A DNA stretch of 64,000 nt. It comes from Clostridium sp. 28_17. Lineage in GTDB: Bacteria > Bacillota > Clostridia > TANB77 > CAG-508. The notes beneath the pieces were generated by a model that searched no databases, was not told the DNA's origin, and worked only from the letters and a program-made list of their open reading frames with translations. Location of the stretch: the NCBI GenBank assembly GCA_001916065.1, contig MNRS01000021.1:4792-68791 (forward strand). The letters run 5' to 3'. How positions within the stretch are numbered: position 1 is the first letter of the stretch; each line of letters opens with the position of its first letter. Shown here piece after piece: positions 54,131 to 62,052 of this stretch. A program made the translations under genes and the position numbers.

Positions 54131-56380
54131 ATGAAAAACTTTTTCATAATCTTAGCAATGAAAATACTAAATTTAATATTAAAAATATGTCATAAAAACG
54201 GAGGAAACTTTTTAGGAAAAATCGCATTTGACTTGAATCCAGAAATATTCAAATACTTTAAAGTCAACTGTCCCGTAATCGCGGTATCTGCCACAAACGG
54301 CAAAACAATGACAAACAACTGCATAGGTTACACTCTAAAAACGGCAGGAAATAAAGTAGTAAGTAATGTTGAAGGAAACAATATGGAAACAGGGATACTT
54401 TCAACTATATTAAAAAATTGTACTTTAACTGGAAAAATCAAAGCAGATTACTTAGTTTTCGAAGTTGACGAAAGTTACATTCCTGTTGTATTTAAAGCTT
54501 TTAGATTGGATACATTGGTAATTCTAAACTTTTTTCGCGACCAATTAGATAGAAATGGGGAAGTTGAATCTTTAATTTTAAGAATAAATGAATTTTTGAA
54601 AACTTATAATGGAAATTTAATTTTAAATAATGATGACCCAAATGTTGCACGACTTGGACATGCCAACCCAGACAATTCAAATGTTTATTATTTTAGTGTT
54701 GATAAATATAAATTTGCAACAGAGCAAATTAAAGAAGCCGGTGAAGGCAAGTTCTGTCCTTTCTGTAAAACAAGATTAGAATATGAATATTATCAATATT
54801 CACATGTTGGAAAGTTTAAATGTCCAAATTGTAATTTTGGTGATAATGAAATTTACAAATTAGCAACAAATGTTGATTTAAAAAATAGATGTTTTGATAT
54901 TGATGGAAATACCTACAAAATAAATGGAAATAGTATTTATTTAATTTATAATTATACTGCTGTATATTCAGTTTGCAGTTTATATGATATTTCAAATGAT
55001 ATTGTAAAAAAATCTTTTTCAACTTTTGCCTTGAATAATGGCCGTTTGGAAGAAATTAAAATACATGGTGTTCCTACTATAATTAATTTAGCAAAAAATC
55101 CAACTGGAAGTAATGTTAGCTTGCGTATTTTAAATGAAGATGATTCAGAAAAAGAACTGCTTTTTGTTTTAAATGATAATATTGCTGATGGTTTTGATGT
55201 CTCTTGGATTTGGGATATTAATTTTAATAATTTAAATAATGTTTCTAGAATTATTACTTCTGGAACTCGTGCTTATGATATTGCTATTAGAATTAAAACA
55301 AGTGGCTTCCCTGCTGAAAAAATTGAACCATATTTGAATTTAGAAGATGCCGTTAATGCTTTTTATAAAACTGATGTTAAAAAATATGTTATTGCAAATT
55401 ATACATCTTTGCAACCTACTAGACATGAGTTGAAAAAGTTTAATGAGACGAATAAAAATAATAATGTAACTGATGTTGAGACTAGTGATACTTCTAAAAA
55501 AGAAGAAATAAAAGTAAATGTTGAAAATACTGAAATAGATACAAAAGAAGCTCTTCAAAGTATTGATAATACTGATAATTCAGAAAATCAAGATAATAAA
55601 GATAAATCAATAAAAATTTTATATTTATACCCCGATATGTTGGAACTTTATGGTGATTATGGAAATATCCAAGTTTTAAAATATAGAATTGAATCTCGTG
55701 GATACAAATCAATTATAGATAGATATTCCATTGGTGATGCCGCTCCAAACTTTAATGATTACGACATTGTTTTCGCTGGTGGTGGTGCAGATAATGAGCA
55801 AAGCATTTTAGCAGAAGATTTGGTAAAATATAAAGATAATATAAAAGAAGCTGTTAATAATGGTGTGTTCTTCTTGCTTATCTGTGGTGCTTATCAATTA
55901 TTTGGTAAATACTACAAAGGTGTTGAAGGTAATATTATTCCTGGTCTTGAAGTTTTTGATTACTATACGGTTGCTAATCCTGATAGAAAGAAAAGGTGTA
56001 TTGGAAATATTGTTATAGATGCTAATTTGAGAAATTCAAATAACGATACAGATTCTAGTGACTCAAATATAAAAACAAAAGTTATTGGTTTTGAAAATCA
56101 TGGTGGTCAAACTTTTGATATTTCTAATTCTTTTGGAAATGTTTTGTTTGGAAATGGTAATAAATTTGGTGATTCTGAAGAAGGATTTTTTGAAAATAAT
56201 GTTATTGCCACTTATTTGCATGGTCCACTTCTTTCTAAAAATCCTGAACTCTGCGATTATATTATCAAATATTGTTTAGATAGAAAATATAATGAAAATA
56301 TTGAATTAGAGCCTTTAAACGATGAGTTTGAAAATTTGTGTAGAAAACAATTATTGAATAGATTTTTAGAAAAAAAATAA
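54131..56380 (+). CDS. murT-gatD: Lipid II isoglutaminyl synthase, fused MurT-GatD
   Basis: Amidates the D-Glu of lipid II to D-isoglutamine; normally two proteins, MurT and GatD. Here 749 residues hold both. MurT part: Mur-ligase P-loop SATNGKTMTNN near residue 53, a four-Cys zinc ribbon (CPFCKTRL and CPNCNFG, about 208-240) and the DUF1727-type end with FDVSWIWDINF. After a hydrophilic Asn/Asp/Lys linker (about 437-490) comes GatD: ILYLYPDMLELYGDYGNIQ, nucleophile Cys in LLICGAYQLFG (about 584) and catalytic His in TYLHGPLL (about 697). The start at 54131 follows AAAGGA. No stop or frameshift separates the halves. Confidence 0.93.
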   Translation: MKNFFIILAMKILNLILKICHKNGGNFLGKIAFDLNPEIFKYFKVNCPVIAVSATNGKTMTNNCIGYTLKTAGNKVVSNVEGNNMETGILSTILKNCTLTGKIKADYLVFEVDESYIPVVFKAFRLDTLVILNFFRDQLDRNGEVESLILRINEFLKTYNGNLILNNDDPNVARLGHANPDNSNVYYFSVDKYKFATEQIKEAGEGKFCPFCKTRLEYEYYQYSHVGKFKCPNCNFGDNEIYKLATNVDLKNRCFDIDGNTYKINGNSIYLIYNYTAVYSVCSLYDISNDIVKKSFSTFALNNGRLEEIKIHGVPTIINLAKNPTGSNVSLRILNEDDSEKELLFVLNDNIADGFDVSWIWDINFNNLNNVSRIITSGTRAYDIAIRIKTSGFPAEKIEPYLNLEDAVNAFYKTDVKKYVIANYTSLQPTRHELKKFNETNKNNNVTDVETSDTSKKEEIKVNVENTEIDTKEALQSIDNTDNSENQDNKDKSIKILYLYPDMLELYGDYGNIQVLKYRIESRGYKSIIDRYSIGDAAPNFNDYDIVFAGGGADNEQSILAEDLVKYKDNIKEAVNNGVFFLLICGAYQLFGKYYKGVEGNIIPGLEVFDYYTVANPDRKKRCIGNIVIDANLRNSNNDTDSSDSNIKTKVIGFENHGGQTFDISNSFGNVLFGNGNKFGDSEEGFFENNVIATYLHGPLLSKNPELCDYIIKYCLDRKYNENIELEPLNDEFENLCRKQLLNRFLEKK

Positions 56381-56391
56381 AAATTGTTCAA

Positions 56392-56422
56392 AGAAGAGAT
56401 ATGTTGACCACATATCTCTTCT
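56392..56422. terminator. Terminator between convergent murT-gatD and nrdG
   Basis: AGAAGAGATATGT and ACATATCTCTTCT form a perfect 13-bp stem with a five-base loop, with T-rich flanks in both directions. Confidence 0.9.
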
Positions 56423-56425
56423 CTT

Positions 56426-56953
56426 TTATAAGTATTGCTCTTCTTTTACAATTTTTCCGCTTTTCAAGCATTCTTTCACATCTAAAATTCTTTGATTTGA
56501 AGACCCTCTAAACTGAAGTTTTAAATCCTTTTTATCCTCTTCAAACTTACCATCAACAATAACATCAATATATTTTAATAATTCTCTTGTTGTTTCACTT
56601 TTTTGAGCCATCTTTCCCATAACATCTTTTTCAAAATCAAACCCAGTATAACACCAAATATTTTTGTCTGGAAATTTCTCTTTTATATCTTTAACCAATG
56701 GCAGTAACCCCTCTTGATTTTTAGGTTCAAGAGGTTCTCCACCTAAAAGTGAAAGCCCCTCTATATAGTCATGGTCCATATATTCAATTATCTTTTGTTC
56801 TTCTTTTTCTGTGAATTTATCACCATAATTAAAGTCCCAAGCACATTGGTTAAAGCATCCTTTGCAATGGTGATTACATCCACTTACAAATAGAGAAACT
56901 CTAACTCCTTCACCATTTGCAACATCTATTTTCTTTATATCTGCATAATTCAT
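56426..56953 (-). CDS. nrdG: Anaerobic ribonucleotide reductase activating protein
   Basis: Radical-SAM enzyme that installs the glycyl radical on NrdD. The 175 residues have the 4Fe-4S motif C-x3-C-x2-C in SGCNHHCKGCFN near residue 26 and the SLLGGEPLEP segment. GGAG precedes the ATG. It follows nrdD, with an inverted pair of hairpin units filling the gap. Confidence 0.96.
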   Translation of the reverse strand: MNYADIKKIDVANGEGVRVSLFVSGCNHHCKGCFNQCAWDFNYGDKFTEKEEQKIIEYMDHDYIEGLSLLGGEPLEPKNQEGLLPLVKDIKEKFPDKNIWCYTGFDFEKDVMGKMAQKSETTRELLKYIDVIVDGKFEEDKKDLKLQFRGSSNQRILDVKECLKSGKIVKEEQYL

Positions 56954-56965
56954 AAATATTCTCCT

Positions 56966-57047
56966 AAAAAAGGGATTGGGGGACGGGTCTTTAATCCCTA
57001 AAAAATTTTTAGGGATTAAAGACCCGTCCCCTCAATCCCGTTTTTTT
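56966..57047. repeat. Inverted pair of 29-bp hairpin units between nrdD and nrdG
   Basis: Units at 56972-57000 and 57011-57040 face each other with a one-base indel across AAAAATTTTT-type sequence. The cores are GGGGGACGGGTCT and its complement. The outer A6/T7 runs reach the nrdD stop codon (57046). Confidence 0.93.
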
Positions 57048-59172
57048 ACATATGTAAAACTCTTTGCTTAATTTCTTTAGTCTTGCCGGCATTCCAGAAA
57101 TTCTCACCTAAATATCCACAAGTACGTCTTACAACATTCATTTTACTATGGTCTTTATTACCACAATTTGGGCACTCCCATTCATTATTATCATTTATAA
57201 TAATCTCGCCATCAAAACCACAAACTTGGCAATAATCTGATTTTGTATTAAATTCTGCGTATTGAATATTATCATAAATAAATTTAACAGCCGTTTCTAA
57301 TGCTATTAAGTTATGTTGCATATTTGGTATTTCGACATATGAAATTGCTCCACCTGAAGATATTTTTTGGAATTCACTTTCAAATTTTAATTTTTCAAAT
57401 GCATCTATTTTTTCTCTTACATCTACATGATATGAATTTGTATAATATCCTTTGTCTGTTACATCTTCAATTGTTCCAAATTTTTCTTTATCAATACGTG
57501 CAAATTTGTAACATAAACTTTCTGCTGGTGTTCCATATAATGCAAATCCTATATTTGTTTCTTTTTTCCATTTGTCTGTCGTCTCACGCAAATGTTTCAT
57601 AACTTTTAATGCAAATTCGTGTCCCTCTGGTGTTGTATGTGATACTCCTTTCATTAATTTTGTCATTTCATATATTCCGATATATCCAAGTGACATTGTT
57701 GAATATCCACCATACAATAATTTATCTATTTTTTCACCTTTTTGTAGTCTTGCTATTGCTCCATATTGCCAATGTATTGGGCTTATATCTGATAATGTTC
57801 CTAATAATGCATAATGTCTACACATTAATGCTTCTTTGCATAATTCTAGTCTTTCATCTAATAATTTCCAAAATTTTTCTTCGTCACCCTCTGCTATTAT
57901 TGCTACCTGTGGTAAGTTGATGCTTACTACACCTTGATTAAATCTTCCTTCAAATTTGTAGTTTCCATTTTCATCTTTCCAAGGTGATAAAAAACTTCTA
58001 CATCCCATTGGGCTAAACACATTTCCTTCATAATTTTCACGCATTTTCTTTGCAGATATGTAATCTGGATACATTCTTTTTGCTGAACATTTTACAGCAA
58101 GTCTTGTTAAATAGTCGTATTTTCCACCTTTTAGACAATTGTGTTCATCTAAAACATACACTAATTTTGGGAATGCTGGTGTTACATAAACTCCTGCTTC
58201 ATTTTTTACACCTTGAATTCTTTGTTTTAAAATTTCTTCAATTATCATTGCATTTTCTTTTATGTATGGGTCATTTTCTTCTAATTGCAAAAATAATGTT
58301 ACAAAAGGTGTTTGACCATTTGTTGTCATCAATGTATTTATTTGATATTGAATTGTTTGAACTCCTGCCTCTAATTCATGTCTTACTCGTACATCAACAA
58401 GTTCTTCAATTGTGCTTCCTGATAATTTTCCTTTATATTTTTCCTCAATTTGTTTTTTATATTTATTATAACTTTTTCTTAAATATTTTCCTAAATGCTT
58501 AAGGTTAACAGATTGTCCACCATATTGGTTACTTGCTACTGATGCAATTATTTGAGTCATTACAATACATGCAACTTGAAAACTTTTTGGACTTTCGATT
58601 AGTTTTCCATTCATAACTGTTCCATTGTCTAACATATCACCAATATTGATTAAACAACAATTAAATATTGGTTGAACAAAATAGTCTGCATCATGAAAGT
58701 GTAATACTCCATCTTTATGTGCTTTTACTATTTTTTCTGGTAATAATAATCTGTTTGTTAAATCCCTTGAGACCTCTCCAGCTATATAATCTCTTTGTGT
58801 TGATGCAAGCATTGTATTTTTATTTGAATTTTCTTCTGCTAATTCTTTATTTTCATTTCTAATTAGCCCTAAAATTGATTCGTCTGTTGTATTTGATTTT
58901 CTTACTAATGCTCTGTTATAACGATAAACTATGTATTCTTTGGCTAACTTATGTTTTCCCATGTCCATTAATTTTTCTTCTATTATGTCTTGAACATCTT
59001 CAACTAAGATTCTTCTTTTTCCTAGTCCTTCTATATAATCTATAATCTCTTTTATCTCTTCTTTTGTTGCTTTTTCTTTTCCAATAACATCTCTATTTGC
59101 TTTTTCTATTGCTACTGCTATTTTTTGCCTATCATAATCTACTATTCTTCCATCTCTTTTTATAATTTTCAT
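57046..59172 (-). CDS. nrdD: Anaerobic ribonucleoside-triphosphate reductase
   Basis: Class III ribonucleotide reductase for deoxynucleotide synthesis without oxygen. The 708 residues have an N-terminal ATP-cone (about 1-90), the catalytic barrel, a four-Cys zinc site (CQVCG and CPNCG, about 650-670) and the glycyl-radical motif RRTCGYLG near 684. AGGGGGG precedes the ATG. It is divergent from the Crp/Fnr-type regulator gene, a plausible partner in sensing oxygen or redox state. Confidence 0.97.
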   Translation of the reverse strand: MKIIKRDGRIVDYDRQKIAVAIEKANRDVIGKEKATKEEIKEIIDYIEGLGKRRILVEDVQDIIEEKLMDMGKHKLAKEYIVYRYNRALVRKSNTTDESILGLIRNENKELAEENSNKNTMLASTQRDYIAGEVSRDLTNRLLLPEKIVKAHKDGVLHFHDADYFVQPIFNCCLINIGDMLDNGTVMNGKLIESPKSFQVACIVMTQIIASVASNQYGGQSVNLKHLGKYLRKSYNKYKKQIEEKYKGKLSGSTIEELVDVRVRHELEAGVQTIQYQINTLMTTNGQTPFVTLFLQLEENDPYIKENAMIIEEILKQRIQGVKNEAGVYVTPAFPKLVYVLDEHNCLKGGKYDYLTRLAVKCSAKRMYPDYISAKKMRENYEGNVFSPMGCRSFLSPWKDENGNYKFEGRFNQGVVSINLPQVAIIAEGDEEKFWKLLDERLELCKEALMCRHYALLGTLSDISPIHWQYGAIARLQKGEKIDKLLYGGYSTMSLGYIGIYEMTKLMKGVSHTTPEGHEFALKVMKHLRETTDKWKKETNIGFALYGTPAESLCYKFARIDKEKFGTIEDVTDKGYYTNSYHVDVREKIDAFEKLKFESEFQKISSGGAISYVEIPNMQHNLIALETAVKFIYDNIQYAEFNTKSDYCQVCGFDGEIIINDNNEWECPNCGNKDHSKMNVVRRTCGYLGENFWNAGKTKEIKQRVLHM

Positions 59173-59369
59173 TTTGTTCTTGTCCCCCCTAAACGCTTTA
59201 AGATAATTTTAATTTTCTACCTTTTTTCTAATTCTTTGACATATTTATGTTCTTATTATATATCAATTTCATTCATTTTCTGTTGCATTTATCACAATTT
59301 TTATAATATGTTTGTAAATCCGCTATTCTCTAAGCGAAAATTTTTTTAATATTTTATTGTGATTTTTTT
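59173..59369. other. Leader region of nrdD, no promoter assigned
   Basis: AT-rich gap between the divergent nrdD and regulator genes. A TATAAT-like sequence is present on the minus strand near 59252-59262, but no good -35 partner is found. TTATCACAA and TTGTGAT occur about 65 bases apart in opposite orientation. No clear NrdR box is seen. Confidence 0.4.
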
Positions 59370-59399
59370 GTTGCAATTGCAACTTTTTTGTTGTATAAT
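59370..59399 (+). promoter_or_regulatory. Promoter of the Crp/Fnr gene with a palindrome over the -35
   Basis: TTGCAA (59371-59376), 17 bases, TATAAT (59394-59399). The perfect 14-bp palindrome GTTGCAATTGCAAC (59370-59383) covers the -35 and is a plausible dimer binding site, possibly for the regulator itself. Confidence 0.7.
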
Positions 59400-59486
59400 G
59401 TGCATACAAGATTTTTCCATTAAAGTCTTATTTATTCTACTAAAGATTGATAAATTATAGCAAGATATAGTATTGGAGTGAATATA

Positions 59487-60119
59487 ATGGAATACATAAA
59501 GGATGTAGAATTATTTTTAAATGATTTTGCAAAAACTTGTAAAAGTGTTCAAAAGAAATCTTATAAAAAAAATCAAACAATAACTACATATATACAAAAA
59601 AGGAATCAAATTTGTATTCTTGTTAGTGGTGAAGCAGATTTGGTTAGATATGATATGAATGGTGATAAGGCTATAATTGAGCATTTTACTAAAAATGATA
59701 TTTTTGGTGAAGCTTTATATATTGTAACCACAAACAATGAACTTTCAGTTGAGGCTAAAAAAAGTTGTGAAGTTCTGTTTTTTAATTATGATAATATTCA
59801 TCAAAAGTGCAGAAATAACTGTAAATTTCATCAGGTTTTGTCTGAGAATTTTTCTAGTTTGATTTTAAATAAAGTTATGGATTTGAATACTAGGGTTGAA
59901 ATTTTAACAAAACGTTCTATTCGTGAAAAACTTCGTGGCTATTTTAATATTTTGTCTACTAGAAATTTGAGTAAAACTTTTACTCTCCCTTTTTCTTTAA
60001 CTGATTTGGCGGATTATTTGAGTGTTGATAGAAGTGCTATGATGCGTGAAATTAAGTCTTTGAAGGATGAAGGTTTTATTAAGAAAAGTGGAAATAAAAT
60101 TACGCTTTTATATAAATAA
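59487..60119 (+). CDS. Crp/Fnr-family transcription regulator
   Basis: A 210-residue regulator with an N-terminal cyclic-nucleotide-binding-type domain (about 15-125: ICILVSGEADLV, then NDIFGEALYIV) and a C-terminal winged helix (about 145-210) with LTDLADYLSVDRSAMMREIKS as recognition helix. The Cys residues (about 15, 86, 103, 108) could bind a cluster, but the Fnr four-Cys pattern is not complete, so the ligand is unknown. The ATG at 59487 has GGAG eight bases before it; a GTG at 59478 overlaps that site. It faces away from nrdD. Confidence 0.88.
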   Translation: MEYIKDVELFLNDFAKTCKSVQKKSYKKNQTITTYIQKRNQICILVSGEADLVRYDMNGDKAIIEHFTKNDIFGEALYIVTTNNELSVEAKKSCEVLFFNYDNIHQKCRNNCKFHQVLSENFSSLILNKVMDLNTRVEILTKRSIREKLRGYFNILSTRNLSKTFTLPFSLTDLADYLSVDRSAMMREIKSLKDEGFIKKSGNKITLLYK

Positions 60120-60156
60120 ACTGTGCTTTTCTCTTTTGAGATTGCACAGTTTTTTA
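60118..60156 (+). terminator. Terminator of the Crp/Fnr gene
   Basis: AAACTGTGC and GCACAGTTT form a 9-bp stem with a T-run, starting at the stop codon. Confidence 0.85.
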
Positions 60157-60169
60157 TATTCTATGTAAT

Positions 60170-61064
60170 TTATTTTATTTTTTCTATTTCTTCTTTTGTT
60201 AGTCCTGTTGCTTTTATTATTTCTTCAATTTTCATTTCCATTTTTAATAATTTTTTTGCAATTTTAATGCTTTCGGCTTTCGCTCCTTTTTTTATTCCGT
60301 TCTTCTTTTCCGGCTTCAAAAAAGTTTTGTTCACTTGTAAGTCTATTATATTCTGCCATTATTATTGAATTATGTCTTTCCCTTTCTTTTGGGTCTGCAC
60401 TTATATAATCCAATGTGTTCATTGCTTTTTTGATTTCTTTGTTTTCTTTTTCTGCCAACATTATCTCCCCCTTTCGATTTGTTAGCACACACATCCATTG
60501 GTCTAATTTTGTAAACTTTGATGGATTTTTCTTTTTATATTTTGGTAATTCTATATAATGAAATTCTACGTATTTAGATGCTATTTGGTCTTCTTCATCG
60601 TATCCCATATCTACATATTCTTCTTCCAATGTTTCTTCAAATTTCATTTTCCCAACACTATGATAACTGTTTCGTTTTAAAAAATTATAATTAGTTATAA
60701 ATATTACTATGCTCTTTTTTAATTTTTTGTAATCGTCTCCAACTTGCAATTGGCTTGTTATCATATTGCCTGCATATAATGTTCCTCTTTCTTCCGCATT
60801 TTTCTTGTCTTCCATTTGCATTTCAATATCTAATACAGTTCCATCGTCTGTTTCTGCTTTAATGTCTAAAAGACCTCGTTTGTCATCTTTTTCATATGGT
60901 ATTATTTCTGGATTTTTTATTGTTACTGTTTTTATGTCTTTTCTTAAAATTGCCTCCAATAAATCTTTTAATACGCTTTCGTTTCCTTCAAATGCAAATA
61001 CTCTTTTAAATATGTAGTCATCTGTAAGTGGTAATCTTGGTATTTTTGTTGTTTTTTGTGTCAT
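60170..61064 (-). pseudogene. Rpn-family PD-(D/E)XK nuclease/transposase gene, frameshifted near the end
   Basis: Member of the recombination-promoting nuclease (Rpn, PF12784-like) family. The first 266 residues are normal, from LTDDYIFKRVFAFEGNE through LLDIKAETDDGTVLDIEMQ, which carries the nuclease Asp and Glu-x-Gln. At a run of seven A on the minus strand (60293..60287) the frame is lost and a stop follows at 60264. With six A the frame would continue as GAKAESIKIAKKLLKME and IIKATGLTKEEIEKIK to the stop at 60170, the usual family end. Homopolymer slippage, a real mutation or a sequencing error are all possible. GGAAG precedes the ATG. Confidence 0.82.
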
Positions 61065-61321
61065 ATATCTCTTCCTTTCTTATTATACTAAAATATTTTT
61101 GCTTTATCAATACTTTTTAGTATAATTTAACATATTATTTACAATTAAAAGAGACAATTTTAGACTATAAATATATTAAATTTGTACACAAATATAAGTG
61201 TATTAGGGTTATCAACACTTCTTGTTTTATTTAATGATATTGGGATATTTTTAGATTTATTTTTGAATTTTAATCTTTACTATTTTTTATTACTTTTTTG
61301 ATTTTTTATGGAATCCTTTGA

Positions 61322-61421
61322 TTTTAGTATTTTGATTAAACTATTTCTATGTCTACCCTAAGTTGCTTGAATAAAATCTTTTTTAAAAAATTAGTCATGC
61401 AATTGTCTAATTAATTGCATG
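61322..61421 (-). ncRNA. Candidate Spo0A-controlled RNA, copy B
   Basis: Minus-strand element matching copy A. A perfect 11-bp stem (GTCATGCAATT/AATTGCATGAC, 61394-61423) lies at its start, then a T-rich stretch and CAACTTAGG (61365..61357) followed by -GTAGACA, then AAAATACTAAAAT near 61325. The start near 61421 is derived from the promoter; the end is a guess from similarity with copy A. A 20-codon ORF (MTNFLKKILFKQLR opening) runs through it but lacks a ribosome site. Next downstream is the Rpn gene, about 260 bases away. Confidence 0.45.
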
Positions 61422-61426
61422 ACCAT

Positions 61427-61484
61427 ATATTACCATAATTTTATGTCAATTGTCAAGAAGAAATTTTCGACAAAAGTCGACAAA
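61427..61484 (-). promoter_or_regulatory. Paired Spo0A-type boxes and promoter of element B
   Basis: On the minus strand TTTGTCGAC (61484..61476) and TTTGTCGAA (61474..61466) repeat at a 10-base period. Nine bases later comes TTGACA (61456..61451), then 18 bases and TAATAT (61432..61427). The layout is almost identical to that at 39029-39085. Confidence 0.7.
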
Positions 61485-61490
61485 TATACT

Positions 61491-61517
61491 AAATGAGACA
61501 GTTCATCTGTCCCATTT
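61491..61517 (-). terminator. Hairpin after the 159-aa gene
   Basis: AAATG-GACAG and CTGTC-CATTT pair with a five-base loop, six bases after the stop codon. It separates this gene from element B. Confidence 0.65.
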
Positions 61518-61522
61518 ATGAT

Positions 61523-62002
61523 TTATTTTAATGTTATTTTAAAGTCATAAGTATTTGCATAGTCTAGTGTCATACTTGTATTAAATTGTGTTTTTTCTCC
61601 TGGTTCTAATTGTGATATTATTCCACCTACTGTTATTATTTCGTTTCCATCTTTGTCTAATAATGTTACATCTACGAGTTGTATATCTGTTTTGTTACTT
61701 CCCGTGTTTGTTACGTCTGCTAATAATACTGTTTGATTATCTTGTGTTGTTAATTGCATATTTTCAAATTTGTAGTTTCCTACTTGTTTTTCTTTGTTTA
61801 GTTCTGTACTTGTGTTTAGTTTTGTTCCATCTTCTTGTACTTGTACAAATTCTTCTGGTTCTGTATTTTCTAGTTGTGTTGTGCTTGTGTTTTCATTTGT
61901 GTTGATTTTTTTGTTTGTGTTTTTGCTTACTACAAATATTACTATTGCTATTATAAGTATTACTAGTAATATTAGTATCATTCTTTTTTCTTTCTTTTTC
62001 AT
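61523..62002 (-). CDS. Membrane-anchored protein, FxLYD-like extracellular domain
   Basis: A 159-residue protein with a basic N-terminus, one membrane helix (about 8-25), a Thr/Asn/Glu spacer (about 30-75) and a beta-rich domain (about 78-159) with NYKFENMQLTTQDNQ, LADVTNTGSNK and LEPGEKTQFNTSM. This pattern resembles the FxLYD or DUF4352-type extracellular domains. GAGG lies before the ATG. It follows the large surface-protein gene after 50 bases. Confidence 0.7.
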   Translation of the reverse strand: MKKKEKRMILILLVILIIAIVIFVVSKNTNKKINTNENTSTTQLENTEPEEFVQVQEDGTKLNTSTELNKEKQVGNYKFENMQLTTQDNQTVLLADVTNTGSNKTDIQLVDVTLLDKDGNEIITVGGIISQLEPGEKTQFNTSMTLDYANTYDFKITLK

Positions 62003-62052
62003 TTGATTACCTCTTTTCTTTTTATTTTTTATTAATAATATAAATTATATTG

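Noticed and set aside
61357..61419. 20-codon ORF (MTNFLKK opening) in element B
   Set aside because: No ribosome site, the start lies in a perfect stem, and the matching frame in copy A has no start codon. Kept only as a remark.
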